DNA of 36,137 bases from contig JAICSK010000006.1 of the NCBI GenBank assembly GCA_025936915.1, forward strand, positions 1 through 36,137, in the 5' to 3' direction. The translations under genes and the position numbers were made by a program. This document shows, one piece after another, positions 8,016-17,464 of this stretch (its first letter is position 1; each line of letters opens with the position of its first letter). The stretch comes from Nocardioides sp. (GTDB lineage Bacteria > Actinomycetota > Actinomycetes > Propionibacteriales > Nocardioidaceae). The notes beneath the pieces were generated by a model. That model did not search any database. It was not told the DNA's origin and saw nothing but the letters and a program-made list of their open reading frames with translations.

Positions 8016-8995
8016 TGCAGTACACCCACGTGGGCCGCAGCGGACTCGAGGTCTCCCGGCTGGCGCTCGGGATGATGAGCTTCGGCGACCGGTCGCAGCG
8101 CGCCTGGCACCTCGACCTCGACCAGGCTCGCCCCGTGGTACGGCGTGCCGCCGAGGCCGGCGTCACGGCGTACGACACCGCCGACGTCTACGACCGCGGC
8201 GTCAGCGAGGAGGTCACGGGACGACTGCTCCGAGAGGCGTTCTCGAGCCGTGAGGACTACGTGCTCTCGACCAAGGTCTACTACCCGATGTCGGAGGCTC
8301 CCGGCGACCGCGGCCTCTCCCGCCGCCACATCCTCGCCTCGATCGACGCGTCGCTGCGCCGGCTGGGCACCGACCATGTCGACCTCTACTACGTCCATCG
8401 CTGGGACCACGACACACCCGTCGAGGAGACGATGGAGGCTCTCGACACGGTCGTCCGCGCGGGGAAGGCGCGGTACGTGGGCGCCTCGAGCATGTACGCC
8501 TGGCAGTTCGCGAAGGCGCAGCACGTGGCGGAGCGCAACGGGTGGCACCGCTTCGTCGCGATGCAGAACCACTACCACCTCGCCTACCGCGAGGAGGAAC
8601 GCGAGATGCTGCCGCTGTGCCTCGACCAGGGCGTCGGCGTGCTGCCGTACAGCCCGCTGGCCCGCGGCTTGCTCACCGGCACGCGGACTCGAGGTGGGGG
8701 CGGCAGCACGACCAGGTCCGGCAACGACCCGGCGGCCGGGACGCTCTGCTCCGACGCCGACTTCGACGTGGTGGACGCACTGACCGAGGTCGCGCGGGAG
8801 ATCGGCCGTCCGCCGGCCCAGGTCGCGCTGGCCTGGCTGCTCGGCCGGCCCGGCGTGGTCGCGCCGGTCGTCGGCGTCACCAAGCCGCGTCACCTCGAGG
8901 ACGCGGTGTCGTCGCTCGACGTCGTCCTGGGCGACGAGGAGTGCGAACGGCTGGAGGCGGCGTACGTCCCGCACACGGTCGTCGGACCGGAGTGA
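8015..8995 (+). CDS. Aldo/keto reductase
   Basis: A 326-residue NADPH-dependent aldo/keto reductase of the voltage-gated K+ channel beta-subunit-like/YajO group. The catalytic tetrad is complete: D54 and Y59 (AYDTADVYDRG), K87 (STKVYY) and H128 (YYVHRWD). The N-terminus YTHVGRSGLEVSRLALGMMSFG and the YSPLARGLLTG strand are typical. The substrate is unknown. The ATG at 8015 shares its A with the stop of the transporter gene, so translation is probably coupled. It converges on the serine hydrolase with only 2 bp between stops. Confidence 0.93.
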   Translation: MQYTHVGRSGLEVSRLALGMMSFGDRSQRAWHLDLDQARPVVRRAAEAGVTAYDTADVYDRGVSEEVTGRLLREAFSSREDYVLSTKVYYPMSEAPGDRGLSRRHILASIDASLRRLGTDHVDLYYVHRWDHDTPVEETMEALDTVVRAGKARYVGASSMYAWQFAKAQHVAERNGWHRFVAMQNHYHLAYREEEREMLPLCLDQGVGVLPYSPLARGLLTGTRTRGGGGSTTRSGNDPAAGTLCSDADFDVVDALTEVAREIGRPPAQVALAWLLGRPGVVAPVVGVTKPRHLEDAVSSLDVVLGDEECERLEAAYVPHTVVGPE

Positions 8996-8997
8996 CG

Positions 8998-10344
8998 TCA
9001 GCGCAGGTGCTCGCCGAAGGCGATCGGCTCGCGGGTGAAGACGTACGTCGCCCAGTTGAGCTTGGTGACCGTGCCGTCTGCATCGCGGGTCACGCGCAGC
9101 AGCTCGCCGCGCTCGCGGCCGGCGATGTCGCGGTAGACGTCGTCGGCGACCTTCACGAAGCGCGAGGCCGCGAGCTTGGCGGCGGCGGGCTTGTCGATGC
9201 GGGCCTTCAGCTCGCCCTGCTCCACCCAGAACACGAACGGCTGGCCCTCGGAGAACCAGCGCCCGAGCAGACCGCGGTACTCGTCCGGGATCTCGGTGCC
9301 GGGCCGCCACGGCTCCTCCTCGACGGGGTCGTGCTCGAGGACGTGCTCGCCGAGCTCGATCGCGAAGGCGTCGGGCGGGACCGGTGCGCTGTTGTTCATC
9401 AGCGCGATCCCGCCGGTGCCGGACTCGCGATGGGTGAAGACGCCGGTGATGTGGCCCGGCATGCCGCCGGTGTGACCGACCCAGGTGTGACCCGTTCCGG
9501 AGCGGATCAGGAAGAAGCCCAGCCCCATCGCCGCGTTCCAGTTGTCGGTGGTGAGCAGGATCTGCGGCTGGCACATCTCCTCGAGCGTGTCCGCCGAGAG
9601 GAGGTCGCCCGGATCGGCCACGAACGCCGACCATCGGGCGAGGTCGGCAGCGGTGCTCGCCAGCCCTCCGCACGGGGCGAGCCCCTTGAGGTCCATCACG
9701 GGCTCCGGCCGCGGCACGTCGTCGTACGGCGCGACGTAGTAACCGCTGACGTGGGTGCCGTCGTCGAAGCCGTTGGTGGTGCGGGTCATCTCGAGCGGCC
9801 GCAGCAACCGTGTGCTGAGGGACTCCTCCCAGGACCGGCCGTCCAGCTCCTCGATCAGCTGGCCGAGCATCGCGTAGACGACGTTGGAGTAGTGCCAGTG
9901 GTCGTGCGGCCGGAGCACCCGCTCGACGTCGTCGAAGTCGCGCCGGAGCTCCTTCGCACTCGGGTTCTCCAGGGTCTCCCAGACGTCGCCCAGCGGCTCC
10001 CGGGCCATCCCGGAGACGTGCGCCAGGCACTGCCGGATCGTGATCGGGTGTGACACCTCGGGCACATGGTCGCCGAGCAGGTCGTCGAGCGACAGCCGGC
10101 CCTCGTCGCGCAGCTGCATCACCATCACCGCGATGAACGTCTTGGTGTTGGACGCGATCAGGAACTGGTCGTCGGCCGCGGGCGCGCGGTCTCCGCCGAC
10201 GTCGGCGACACCGACACCTTCGCCCCAGAGCAGGCTGCCGCCACGCGTCACGCCCGCGAACAGCCCGGGCACGCGGCCTTCTCGTTGCTTGCCGACGGCG
10301 ATCCGGCGCAGGGCGCGGGTGGTGGAGTCCAGGAGCGGGGCCAT
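8998..10344 (-). CDS. Beta-lactamase family serine hydrolase
   Basis: A 448-residue class C beta-lactamase/DD-peptidase-like hydrolase. The nucleophile motif SxxK is S65-N-T-K68 (FLIASNTKTF), the YxN-type motif is HYSNVVYAMLGQL, and the third box is GHTGGMPGH in place of KTG. The region after about residue 330 (EIPDEYRGLLGRWFSEGQPFVFWVE) resembles the lipocalin-like C-terminal extension seen in many of these esterases. No signal peptide is evident, so it may be cytoplasmic. The start at 10344 is preferred over 10368, whose extra eight residues look spurious. It lies 20 bp downstream of the MarR-like gene on the same strand, so the two may form an operon. Confidence 0.9.
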   Translation of the reverse strand: MAPLLDSTTRALRRIAVGKQREGRVPGLFAGVTRGGSLLWGEGVGVADVGGDRAPAADDQFLIASNTKTFIAVMVMQLRDEGRLSLDDLLGDHVPEVSHPITIRQCLAHVSGMAREPLGDVWETLENPSAKELRRDFDDVERVLRPHDHWHYSNVVYAMLGQLIEELDGRSWEESLSTRLLRPLEMTRTTNGFDDGTHVSGYYVAPYDDVPRPEPVMDLKGLAPCGGLASTAADLARWSAFVADPGDLLSADTLEEMCQPQILLTTDNWNAAMGLGFFLIRSGTGHTWVGHTGGMPGHITGVFTHRESGTGGIALMNNSAPVPPDAFAIELGEHVLEHDPVEEEPWRPGTEIPDEYRGLLGRWFSEGQPFVFWVEQGELKARIDKPAAAKLAASRFVKVADDVYRDIAGRERGELLRVTRDADGTVTKLNWATYVFTREPIAFGEHLR

Positions 10345-10364
10345 GGAGGCGACGCTACCGCCCG

Positions 10365-10841
10365 TCACTCGTCGAGATGGAGCTCCTTGCGACGAGCGAG
10401 CCAGCGGTCGTTGATGCCATGCAGCTCGTCGAGGAGGAACCGCATGAACTCACGGGAGACCTCCAACCGGTGGTGGGCTGGATCGTCCGCCGGGAGATCC
10501 TCGATGCCCCGATCGAGGGCCGCGATCATGGGTGCATAGATGGCGTCCGCCTGGAGCAGCGTGTCGTGCCACGCCTCGTCGTCCACCACGAAGACGTCGC
10601 GGCGAGAGCCGCGCTCGCGCTCGCGGCGGACCATGCCCACCCCGTCCAGATACTTCACCGCGCCCGAGACCGCGGCCGGGCTGACCCCGAGGGTCTCGCC
10701 GATCTCGGCGGCGGTCATCCGGCCGTCCTCGTCGACCAGCACCGCCGCGAAGATCCGTGACGGAAGGCGGGCCAGACCGGCGGAGGTGAGCGCTCCGCCC
10801 AGGCGCTCGACGAAGGCGGCCCGCTGCTCGGGGGTCGACAT
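10365..10841 (-). CDS. MarR/GbsR-like transcriptional regulator
   Basis: A 158-residue winged-helix regulator. The HTH is visible at residues ~40-75 (MTAAEIGETLGVSPAAVSGAVKYL), followed by the wing VRRERERGSRRDVFVV and a long helical tail (EFMRFLLDELHGINDRW). This layout matches MarR/GbsR-type regulators found beside actinobacterial ABC drug exporters. It is divergent from such an exporter, and a palindrome sits between the two promoters, which supports autoregulation and exporter control. The ATG at 10841 is the first codon of a probable leaderless mRNA. Confidence 0.87.
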   Translation of the reverse strand: MSTPEQRAAFVERLGGALTSAGLARLPSRIFAAVLVDEDGRMTAAEIGETLGVSPAAVSGAVKYLDGVGMVRRERERGSRRDVFVVDDEAWHDTLLQADAIYAPMIAALDRGIEDLPADDPAHHRLEVSREFMRFLLDELHGINDRWLARRKELHLDE

Positions 10842-10847
10842 GCCGTC

Positions 10848-10853
10848 ATTCTA
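10848..10853 (-). promoter_or_regulatory. Leaderless -10 box for MarR-like gene
   Basis: Minus-strand TAGAAT is followed by 6 nt and the ATG at 10841. A -35 region 17 nt further upstream would overlap the palindrome at 10858-10875. Confidence 0.5.
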
Positions 10854-10857
10854 ATGA

Positions 10858-10875
10858 TTTCAGAAGTTATTGAAA
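10858..10875. promoter_or_regulatory. Candidate operator TTTCA-N8-TGAAA
   Basis: An 18-bp inverted repeat with perfect 5-bp arms lies in a locally AT-rich patch between the divergent MarR-like and ABC transporter genes. It covers the -35 regions expected for both leaderless promoters, so one bound regulator could block both directions. Confidence 0.45.
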
Positions 10876-10881
10876 CTTGTG

Positions 10882-10887
10882 TAGCGT
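10882..10887 (+). promoter_or_regulatory. Leaderless -10 box for ABC ATPase gene
   Basis: TAGCGT lies 7 nt before the GTG at 10895. It supports the GTG rather than the in-frame TTG at 10877 as the start. Confidence 0.5.
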
Positions 10888-10894
10888 GGGTGGC

Positions 10895-11812
10895 GTGAAC
10901 GACGCGATCATCGAGATCCGGGGACTCGTCAAGACGTTCGGCACGACCAGGGCCCTCGACGGACTGGACCTGACCGTCACGCCGGGGGAGGTGCACGGCT
11001 TCCTCGGACCCAACGGCGCCGGCAAGTCGACCACGATCCGGGTGCTGCTCGGGATGCTGCGCAAGGACGCCGGCGACGTCCGGCTGCTGGGTGGCGACCC
11101 GTGGGCGGACGCCGCCCGGCTGCACCGGCGGCTCGCCTACGTGCCCGGTGACGTGAACCTGTGGCCCAACCTCACCGGCGGGCAGGTGATCGACCTGCTC
11201 GGCCGGCTTCGCGGCGGACTCGACGAGGACCGCCGGCGGGAGCTGATCGAGCGGTTCGAGCTGGACCCCACCAAGAAGGGCCGGAGCTACTCCAAGGGCA
11301 ACCGGCAGAAGGTGGCACTCGTGGCGGCGCTCGCCACCGACGTGGAGCTGCTCGTGCTCGACGAACCCACCTCGGGACTGGACCCGATCATGGAGTCGGT
11401 CTTCCAGGAGTACGTCGAGCGGTTCCGCGCCGACGGCGGGTCCGTCCTGCTGTCGAGCCACATCCTGGCCGAGGTCGAGCGCCTGTGTGACCGGGTGAGC
11501 ATCATCAGAGCCGGCCGGTGCGTGGAGAGCGGCACGCTCGCCGAGCTGCGTCACCTGACCCGCACGTCGGTGGTCGCCGAGCTGGCGCGGCCGGTCACGG
11601 GACTCGCCGAGCTCCCGGGCGTCCACGGCGTCGACGTCGAGGGGTCACGGGTGAGCTTCGAGGTGGACACGCCGCGGCTCGACGCCGCCATCGGGCTGCT
11701 CCACGGGGTCGGCATCCGGTCACTGACCGCGACCCCACCCACGCTCGAGGAGCTGTTCCTGCGCCATTACGGCGACGACATCGCGACCGAGGAGGAGGCC
11801 GAGGTCTCGTGA
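10895..11812 (+). CDS. ABC exporter ATP-binding protein
   Basis: A 305-residue ATPase of an ABC-2 type exporter. Walker A is GPNGAGKS (38-45). The signature is the divergent [15 protein letters not shown], typical of drug-export ATPases of the DrrA/CcmA group. Walker B is [13 protein letters not shown], and the H-loop is [16 protein letters not shown]. The C-terminal ~80 residues form the accessory domain seen in this group, ending in [16 protein letters not shown]. It pairs with the permease that starts in its last codon (GTGA overlap). The divergent MarR-like regulator suggests induction by a toxic or antibiotic compound. Confidence 0.93.
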   Translation: MNDAIIEIRGLVKTFGTTRALDGLDLTVTPGEVHGFLGPNGAGKSTTIRVLLGMLRKDAGDVRLLGGDPWADAARLHRRLAYVPGDVNLWPNLTGGQVIDLLGRLRGGLDEDRRRELIERFELDPTKKGRSYSKGNRQKVALVAALATDVELLVLDEPTSGLDPIMESVFQEYVERFRADGGSVLLSSHILAEVERLCDRVSIIRAGRCVESGTLAELRHLTRTSVVAELARPVTGLAELPGVHGVDVEGSRVSFEVDTPRLDAAIGLLHGVGIRSLTATPPTLEELFLRHYGDDIATEEEAEVS

Positions 11813-13380
11813 CCGGGGCGACGATCTTCCTCCGCGCCTTCCTCCGCCGTGACCGGTGGCACTACTTGTGGTGGGCGGTCGGCGCGACGCTGCTCTACTA
11901 CAGCCAGGCCGTCAGCGTGAAGGGGCTGTACACGACCCAGGCTCAGTTCGACAAGGCGGCACGGAGCATGGAGGGCAACACCGCCTTCATCGCGATGGCC
12001 GGTCCGGCCCGTGCCCTGAACACCATCGGCGGGCAGGTGGTGTGGCAGGCCACGGCGTTCGGGGCGATCGTGGCAGGGCTGATGAGCATGTTCCTGGTGG
12101 GCCGTCACACCCGGGCCGAGGAGGAGAGCGGCCGCGACGAGCTGCTGCGGGCCTCGGCCGTCAGCCGGCACGCGTCGCTGACGGCGACGCTCGTCGACGC
12201 GCTGCTCGCCAACCTGGTGCTGGGCGTCCTGGTCGCGGCGAGCCTGGTGGCGTTCCCGCTCGACGCGACCGACTCGATCGCGGTCGGCGCCGGGTTGACG
12301 CTGTGCGGCTGGTTCTTCACCGGCACCGCGCTGGTGGCCGCCCAGCTGACCTCGTCCACCCGGAGCATGTACGGCGTCGCCGGGTCGGTGATCGCCGTCG
12401 CCTACGGGCTGCGCGCGATCGGCGACGTCGGCAACCCGGTGCTCTCGTGGCTGTCGCCGATCGGCTGGTACCAGGGGATGCACGCCTTCTCCGGGCTCCG
12501 CTGGTGGCCGGCCCTCCTGCTCCTCTCATTCGCCACGGCCGCGACCGGCACGGCGTACGTGCTGTTCGGGCGGCGTGACTTCGGCAGCGGGCTCTGGGCC
12601 GCCCGACCGGGTCCGGCCCGGGCCGAGCCCGCTCTGAGCAGCGCGTTCGGCTTCGCCTGGCGGCTCCAGCGTGGCTCCGTGCTCGGCTGGACCGGTGGCG
12701 TGGCGCTGATGGGACTGGCCTACGGCTCGATCGGCAACGACGTGGGCACCCTGATCGGAGACTCGAAGACGTCACGAGACGTGTTCGTCCAGGGCGCCGG
12801 CGGGCTGGTCGACGGGTTCTACGCCGTGGCGATCGCGACGGTGGCGCTGATCGCTGCCGGGTTCACGGTGTCGTCCGCTCTCCGCCCGAAAGGCGAGGAG
12901 GACGACGGCCGGGTGGAGGCGCTGCTCGCGACCGGGCTCTCGCGTCGCCGCTGGCTGCTGGCGCAGGTCGCCACCACCGTCGTCGGAACGGTGGTGGTCC
13001 TGGCCGGCGGCGGGCTCGGCCTGGGGCTGGGCTATGCGATGGTGACCGGCGACGGTGGCCGGATCGCGCCGTTCCTGCTCGGATCACTCGGGTACGTCGC
13101 CCCGGCGCTCGTGCTGGCCGGCCTCGCCCGCCTGCTGTACGGCGTGGTGCCGCGGTGGGCGGTGCTCGCCTGGGTGGGCGTCGGGCTCGGGGTGGTGATG
13201 GTGTTCTTCGGGCCGGTGCTGCACCTGCCGGGGTGGGTGCAGGGCCTCTCGCCGTACCACCACCTGGCGCTGGTGCCCGCCGAGCCCTTCCGGTGGACGC
13301 CGTTCCTGGTGCTGCTCGCGATCGCCGCGGGATTCAGTCTGACGGGCCTGGCGGCCTTCGCGCGCCGCGACGTGCACTGA
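11809..13380 (+). CDS. ABC exporter permease (polyketide antibiotic-type)
   Basis: A 523-residue membrane protein with about twelve hydrophobic segments in two similar halves. It resembles actinobacterial permeases annotated as polyketide antibiotic exporters. The cytoplasmic motif [18 protein letters not shown] in the first half is echoed by [19 protein letters not shown] in the second, which supports internal duplication. The GTG start overlaps the ATPase stop by 4 nt. It probably forms the channel of a homodimer-energised exporter with the preceding ATPase. The substrate is unknown. Confidence 0.88.
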   Translation: MTGATIFLRAFLRRDRWHYLWWAVGATLLYYSQAVSVKGLYTTQAQFDKAARSMEGNTAFIAMAGPARALNTIGGQVVWQATAFGAIVAGLMSMFLVGRHTRAEEESGRDELLRASAVSRHASLTATLVDALLANLVLGVLVAASLVAFPLDATDSIAVGAGLTLCGWFFTGTALVAAQLTSSTRSMYGVAGSVIAVAYGLRAIGDVGNPVLSWLSPIGWYQGMHAFSGLRWWPALLLLSFATAATGTAYVLFGRRDFGSGLWAARPGPARAEPALSSAFGFAWRLQRGSVLGWTGGVALMGLAYGSIGNDVGTLIGDSKTSRDVFVQGAGGLVDGFYAVAIATVALIAAGFTVSSALRPKGEEDDGRVEALLATGLSRRRWLLAQVATTVVGTVVVLAGGGLGLGLGYAMVTGDGGRIAPFLLGSLGYVAPALVLAGLARLLYGVVPRWAVLAWVGVGLGVVMVFFGPVLHLPGWVQGLSPYHHLALVPAEPFRWTPFLVLLAIAAGFSLTGLAAFARRDVH

Positions 13381-13393
13381 GCGTCGCCTCTGC

Positions 13394-13399
13394 CAGGAT
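13394..13399 (+). promoter_or_regulatory. Possible leaderless -10 box for the gene at 13407
   Basis: CAGGAT lies 7 nt before the ATG at 13407. It keeps the conserved A2 and T6 and favours 13407 over the ATG at 13398 as the start. Confidence 0.35.
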
Positions 13400-13406
13400 G
13401 TGCCGC

Positions 13407-14306
13407 ATGTGGGAGCCCGATCCCGCCTGGCACGCCGTGACCGGCGGCACCGGGACCTCGACCGTCGGCGTCTGGCGCACGGAGCGCGAGGGCCGGCCGC
13501 TGGTCGTGAAGCGCCTGGCCGTGCCGGGCCCCGACGACCCGCCGGAGTTCTCCGAGCCGCACCACTTCGCCTACTGGCGGCGCGAGGCGGACGTCGCCGT
13601 CAGCGGCGTCACCGCCGCGTCACCGGGACTGCGCGCCACGCCGACCGACGTGCGCGAGGACGACGAGGGGATCACGCTCACCAGTGAGTGGGTCGAGGAC
13701 GCCGCGCTGAACGGGTTGTACGTCGCCCACGCGATGGGCCGGTTCGCCGGGGCCGACGTCGGCCGCCACCGCTGGCTGGCCGTCGGCCAGCTGCGAGACC
13801 GGATGCGGCGGGTCGAGCTCCGTGGTGGGTGGCCGACCCTGGCCCGGACGACGGTGGCCGACGTGGCCGACCGGCTCTGGAACCGGCGCGAGACTTTGCT
13901 GCGCGAGCTCGACGCGATCCCGCAGGTGCCGCAGCACGGCGACCCTGCCGCCCAGAACCTCCCCGGCCGCCACGGGGACGACGTGATCGCCATCGACTGG
14001 AGCACGCTCGGACACGGTCCGGTCGGGGCCGACCTGGGGTTGTTCCTGCAGAACGCGCGCGAGGACGCCGAGCCGTTGCTGGACGCGTACTTGATGGGGC
14101 TCCCCGACGGGCTCGCGACCGGCGAGGAGGTCTGGCTCGGGATGCGGGTCAGCGCCGCGTACACCGCCCTCTCGCGGGCCGAGTGGGCGCTGGCCCGGGT
14201 TGCCCACGGTGAGGGCGCGCTCGCGGCCAAGTACCGCCACCCCGCGGTCGCGCCGTACCTCCGGACGCTGCAGCGGCAGTTCCCGCTGATCGAGTCGCTC
14301 CTGTGA
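13407..14306 (+). CDS. Phosphotransferase (APH-like kinase fold)
   Basis: A 299-residue protein with an aminoglycoside phosphotransferase/choline kinase-like fold. The N-lobe has the strand-lysine RPLVVKRLAVPG. The catalytic loop is QVPQHGDPAAQNLPGR, equivalent to the HGDxxxxN brenner motif, and the metal-binding aspartate lies in VIAIDWSTLGHGPVGADLG (DFG-like position). Such proteins phosphorylate small molecules, but the substrate cannot be read from sequence and resistance is not implied. The GTGA overlap with the next gene suggests coupling. Confidence 0.82.
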   Translation: MWEPDPAWHAVTGGTGTSTVGVWRTEREGRPLVVKRLAVPGPDDPPEFSEPHHFAYWRREADVAVSGVTAASPGLRATPTDVREDDEGITLTSEWVEDAALNGLYVAHAMGRFAGADVGRHRWLAVGQLRDRMRRVELRGGWPTLARTTVADVADRLWNRRETLLRELDAIPQVPQHGDPAAQNLPGRHGDDVIAIDWSTLGHGPVGADLGLFLQNAREDAEPLLDAYLMGLPDGLATGEEVWLGMRVSAAYTALSRAEWALARVAHGEGALAAKYRHPAVAPYLRTLQRQFPLIESLL

Positions 14307-15178
14307 GCCAGGAGGCCGGACCTACGTCCGCGCAGCGTGCGTGGACCGAGCAGCTGGACTCGCGCGGGTCGGTGGAGTTCTTCCGATCACGCCGCAAGCT
14401 GCTGCGGTTCGTCCTGGTCCTCCTGGTCTTCGTGCTGATCGGCGTGGTGATGGTGACGACCGCGAGCAATGCCCGCGATCGTCTGATCGGAGCGGCATGC
14501 CTGACGATGTTCGGGCTCGGACTCGCGATGGTCCTCGGCATGTGGTTCCAGCGCTCGGCGATCCTGACGGTCGATCGCGCCGGGGTGCACGTGCCGCGTC
14601 GTACGCCCGTCGACATCCCTTGGGGGAGCATCGTCGAGCTCGGCACCTGGAAGGTCAACAAGTGGGGCGCCACCCAGCTCCTCCTCCGGACGACTCCCGA
14701 GCTCTTCGACGAGTGGCTGCGACGGATGCCGGCGTGGCAACGCACGCTGTTCCGCACCGGCCAGCGGACCTCGCGCCGCAACTGCGTCATCCTCCAGTTC
14801 CTGGCCGTGCCCGAGGTGGAGCTCGGGACCTGGATCGACGAGCTGTCCGACCGGCTGGCCCCCGCCGTACACGACCTGGTGCTGGTCCCCGAGGACCACG
14901 CCTCGCCCTTGTTCAGCACCGCCACCTGGCGTCCGGTCTCGCTGGAGAAGCTGCGTCTGTCGTCGGAGCTCACCACCGCGCTGCGCGAGTTCGCCGACCG
15001 CGCCGCGCCGGTCGCCGAGGAGATCGACGAGGGCGGCACCCCGGGCGCGGCCTGGGGCTACCTCGCGGGGGAGGGCCGCGAGCTCTGCACCCGCGCGCAG
15101 CGCGAGCTCGGCGCCACGGCGTCAGTCGTGTGGTTCGAGGACGTGCCGCGCGAGAAGGACGAGGAGTCGCTGGTCTAG
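14303..15178 (+). CDS. Membrane protein with PH-like domain, unknown function
   Basis: A 291-residue protein with two transmembrane segments at residues ~34-54 (LLRFVLVLLVFVLIGVVMV) and ~62-82 (IGAACLTMFGLGLAMVLGMW). They are followed by a bacterial PH-like stretch (ILTVDRAGVHVPRRTPVDIPWGSI, then VELGTWKVNKWG) and a helical C-terminal half rich in acidic and basic residues. No enzyme motif is seen. The GTG start overlaps the phosphotransferase stop by 4 nt. The stop shares a CTAG with the stop of threonine synthase on the opposite strand. Confidence 0.75.
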   Translation: MSQEAGPTSAQRAWTEQLDSRGSVEFFRSRRKLLRFVLVLLVFVLIGVVMVTTASNARDRLIGAACLTMFGLGLAMVLGMWFQRSAILTVDRAGVHVPRRTPVDIPWGSIVELGTWKVNKWGATQLLLRTTPELFDEWLRRMPAWQRTLFRTGQRTSRRNCVILQFLAVPEVELGTWIDELSDRLAPAVHDLVLVPEDHASPLFSTATWRPVSLEKLRLSSELTTALREFADRAAPVAEEIDEGGTPGAAWGYLAGEGRELCTRAQRELGATASVVWFEDVPREKDEESLV

Positions 15179-16389
15179 GTCGGCGGCACCCGTCCGTCCC
15201 GCGGCAGGACAGGAACGTCGATGTCGATCGTCTCCGGGTACTTCAGCCCCGCTCCGGTGTTGAGCACGACCACCTGCTCGTGCTCGGCGATCCAGCCGCT
15301 CTCGCGGAGCTCGCGGGTGGCCGCCAGGCACGCGGCGCCCTCCGGGCAGATCCAGGTGCCCTCGGCCGCTGCGAGCGCATGCAGCTCGCCCAGGATCGCC
15401 TCGTCGCTGACGGCCACGGCCGTGCCCCCCGTCTCGCGCGTCGCCCGGAGCACGAGGAAGTCGCCGAGCGCCTTCGGGACGTTGATCCCGAAGGCCAACG
15501 TGTGCGTGCCCTCGCGCAGGGTGCTCTCGTCGAGACCGGCGTGGAACGCGTCGACGATCGGCGGGCACCCGGTGGCCTGGACGGCCACGAGCCGCGGCAC
15601 CGTCTCGCCGATCCAGCCGAGCTCCTGCATCTCCAGCATCGCCTTGTGGATCCCGATGATCCCGACGCCGCCACCCGCGGGGTAGAGGATCACGTCGGGC
15701 ACCCGCCAGCCGAGCTGCTCCGCGATCTCGTAGCCCATCGTCTTCTTGCCCTCGATCCGGTAGGGCTCCTTCAGGGTCGAGACCTCCTGGTATCCGCTCC
15801 GCTCCTCGAGCGCCGCCTTCACCAGGGCGCCCGCGTGGTTGATCAGGCCGTCGACCAGATAGAGCTCCGCGCCGGCCGCCACGCACTCACGTCGCGTGAT
15901 CTCCGGTGCGTCGGCCGGCATCACCACGAGGCTGCCGAGGCCGGCGCGTGCGGCGTACACCGACCAGGCGGCTCCGGCGTTCCCGTTCGTCGGCATCGCC
16001 ACCGCCTTGACGCCGAGCTCGCGGGCGCGGGAGACGCCGACGGCCGCTCCGCGGGCCTTGAACGTGCCGGTCGGGATCAGCCCCTCGTCCTTCATCAGCA
16101 GACGGGGCACGCCGATCGACCCGCCGTACGCCGGCAGGGGCAGGAGCGGCGTCATGCCCTCGCCCAGGGTCGTGACGTGCGCGGGATCGCGCACGGGGAG
16201 TATCTCGTGGTAGCGCCAGAGATCGGCCGGCCGCGTCGCGATCTCCTCCCGGGCGACCTCGGCGCGCACCCGGTCGAGGTCGTACCGCGCGAGCAAGGGC
16301 GCCCCGATCTCGCTCAGGCCCTGCACCACGTCGGCGTCGTACGACGTGCCGGTGCGCGAGCACTCGAGGTGGGACAGGTGGGAGAACAA
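15175..16389 (-). CDS. thrC: Threonine synthase-like PLP enzyme
   Basis: A 404-residue fold-type II PLP enzyme. The PLP lysine is K111 in IPTGTFKARGAAVG, the substrate loop TNGNAGAAWSVYAARAG follows, and the phosphate-binding loop is LYPAGGGVGIIG. The opening HLECSRTGTSYDADVVQGLSE is characteristic of threonine synthases, which convert O-phosphohomoserine to threonine. A threonine dehydratase-like role is less likely. It begins at TTG 16389, 10 bp after the stop of the upstream YpfJ-type gene, so they are probably one transcript. No better in-frame ATG or GTG exists nearby. Confidence 0.87.
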   Translation of the reverse strand: MFSHLSHLECSRTGTSYDADVVQGLSEIGAPLLARYDLDRVRAEVAREEIATRPADLWRYHEILPVRDPAHVTTLGEGMTPLLPLPAYGGSIGVPRLLMKDEGLIPTGTFKARGAAVGVSRARELGVKAVAMPTNGNAGAAWSVYAARAGLGSLVVMPADAPEITRRECVAAGAELYLVDGLINHAGALVKAALEERSGYQEVSTLKEPYRIEGKKTMGYEIAEQLGWRVPDVILYPAGGGVGIIGIHKAMLEMQELGWIGETVPRLVAVQATGCPPIVDAFHAGLDESTLREGTHTLAFGINVPKALGDFLVLRATRETGGTAVAVSDEAILGELHALAAAEGTWICPEGAACLAATRELRESGWIAEHEQVVVLNTGAGLKYPETIDIDVPVLPRDGRVPPT

Positions 16390-16399
16390 CGGCCGCGGT

Positions 16400-17380
16400 C
16401 TACTCGACGTTCTGGCCGTTGAAGGTGTTGCAGGCGTCGAGCGTGCCGTTCTGGAAGCCGACCTGGAACCAGTGGACGCGCGCGGCCGAGGAGCCGTGTG
16501 TCCACTGCTCGGGGTTGACCGTCCCGGTCGTGGTCTTCTGGATGGTGTCGTCGCCGACCGACTTGGCCGCGGCGATCGCCTCCTGGATGTCCTGGTCGGT
16601 GAGGTCCTGGATCAGCACGTTCCCCTGGCTGTCCTCGGTCTTGGTGGCGCTCCGGGCCCACATGCCGGCGTAGCAGTCGGCCTGCAGCTCGAGCCGGACG
16701 GAGTCGCTGTTGGGACCCTGCTGGGTCTTCACCTTGCGAAACGTGCCGAGGAGGTTCTGGATGTGGTGGCCGAACTCGTGGCCGATCACATAGGGCTCGA
16801 CGAACGCCCCGGACGGTCCGTGCAGCTGTTGCTGCAGGATGTCGTGGAAGAACGTCGGGTCGAAGTAGATCGTCTGGTCGTTCGGGCAGTAGAAGGGCCC
16901 CATGTCCGACGACGCCTGGCCGCAGCCGGTCGTGGTGGAGGCGCTGAACGTCATGATCGCGTGCTCGGGCTGGAACCTCGTGTTCGGTGCCTGCTGCGCC
17001 AACGTGTTCTGCCAGTAGTCGACCAGAGAGTTCTCCACCGCCACGACGCCGCACGTGGTGGGGTGCTCGTTGGCGTCCTGACCCGTCTTGCAGTTCTGGT
17101 ACGACGTGGACTCGCCCTGGAAGCGGCTGGTCGTGTAGCCGCCGAGACCGCCGCCGGAGACCGCACCGGTCAGGTCGACGCCGGCGCAGGCCTTGAGCAG
17201 CACGATCACCACGAGGATCGCGACCAGACCCATGCCACCGCCGGCCTTGGTGCCACCGGGGAGGGGGATCCGCATCCCGCCGCCACCCATGCCGCCGCCC
17301 ATGCCGCCGCCCGCACCACTCCCGCCACCGCCGTCGCGGACACGGCTCGTGTCCAGCCGAGCCTTGGGGTTGAACCGCAT
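16400..17380 (-). CDS. ypfJ: YpfJ-type neutral zinc metallopeptidase
   Basis: A 326-residue membrane-anchored protein of the YpfJ/zinc metallopeptidase family. The zinc motif HExxH is at H201-E202-xx-H205 (VIGHEFGHHIQNLLG), with the downstream LELQADCYAGMWA acidic ligand region. A single transmembrane helix lies at about residues 50-66. Before it is a cytoplasmic Gly/Met-rich tract (17-50) with GGGM repeats. Several cysteines in the outer domain (e.g. NCKTG, TTCGV, TGCGQ, FYCPND) could form disulfides. The biological substrate is not known. It is divergent from the ABC-F gene. Confidence 0.88.
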   Translation of the reverse strand: MRFNPKARLDTSRVRDGGGGSGAGGGMGGGMGGGGMRIPLPGGTKAGGGMGLVAILVVIVLLKACAGVDLTGAVSGGGLGGYTTSRFQGESTSYQNCKTGQDANEHPTTCGVVAVENSLVDYWQNTLAQQAPNTRFQPEHAIMTFSASTTTGCGQASSDMGPFYCPNDQTIYFDPTFFHDILQQQLHGPSGAFVEPYVIGHEFGHHIQNLLGTFRKVKTQQGPNSDSVRLELQADCYAGMWARSATKTEDSQGNVLIQDLTDQDIQEAIAAAKSVGDDTIQKTTTGTVNPEQWTHGSSAARVHWFQVGFQNGTLDACNTFNGQNVE

Positions 17381-17448
17381 CGGAACTCCTCGCTGTCGAC
17401 GGGCCGTGGACCTGGGGATGGGGCAGCAGGGGCCTGAGCAGGCCGCCC

Positions 17449-17454
17449 TAGACT
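17449..17454 (+). promoter_or_regulatory. -10 box for ABC-F gene
   Basis: TAGACT lies 10 nt before the ATG at 17465, giving a very short or absent leader. Spacing is slightly longer than at the other leaderless genes here. Confidence 0.4.
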
Positions 17455-17464
17455 AGCCAGCCTG

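Noticed and set aside
13407-14306. An aminoglycoside resistance gene
   Set aside because: Only the general kinase fold motifs are visible. Many chromosomal relatives act on other small molecules, so resistance is not supported.
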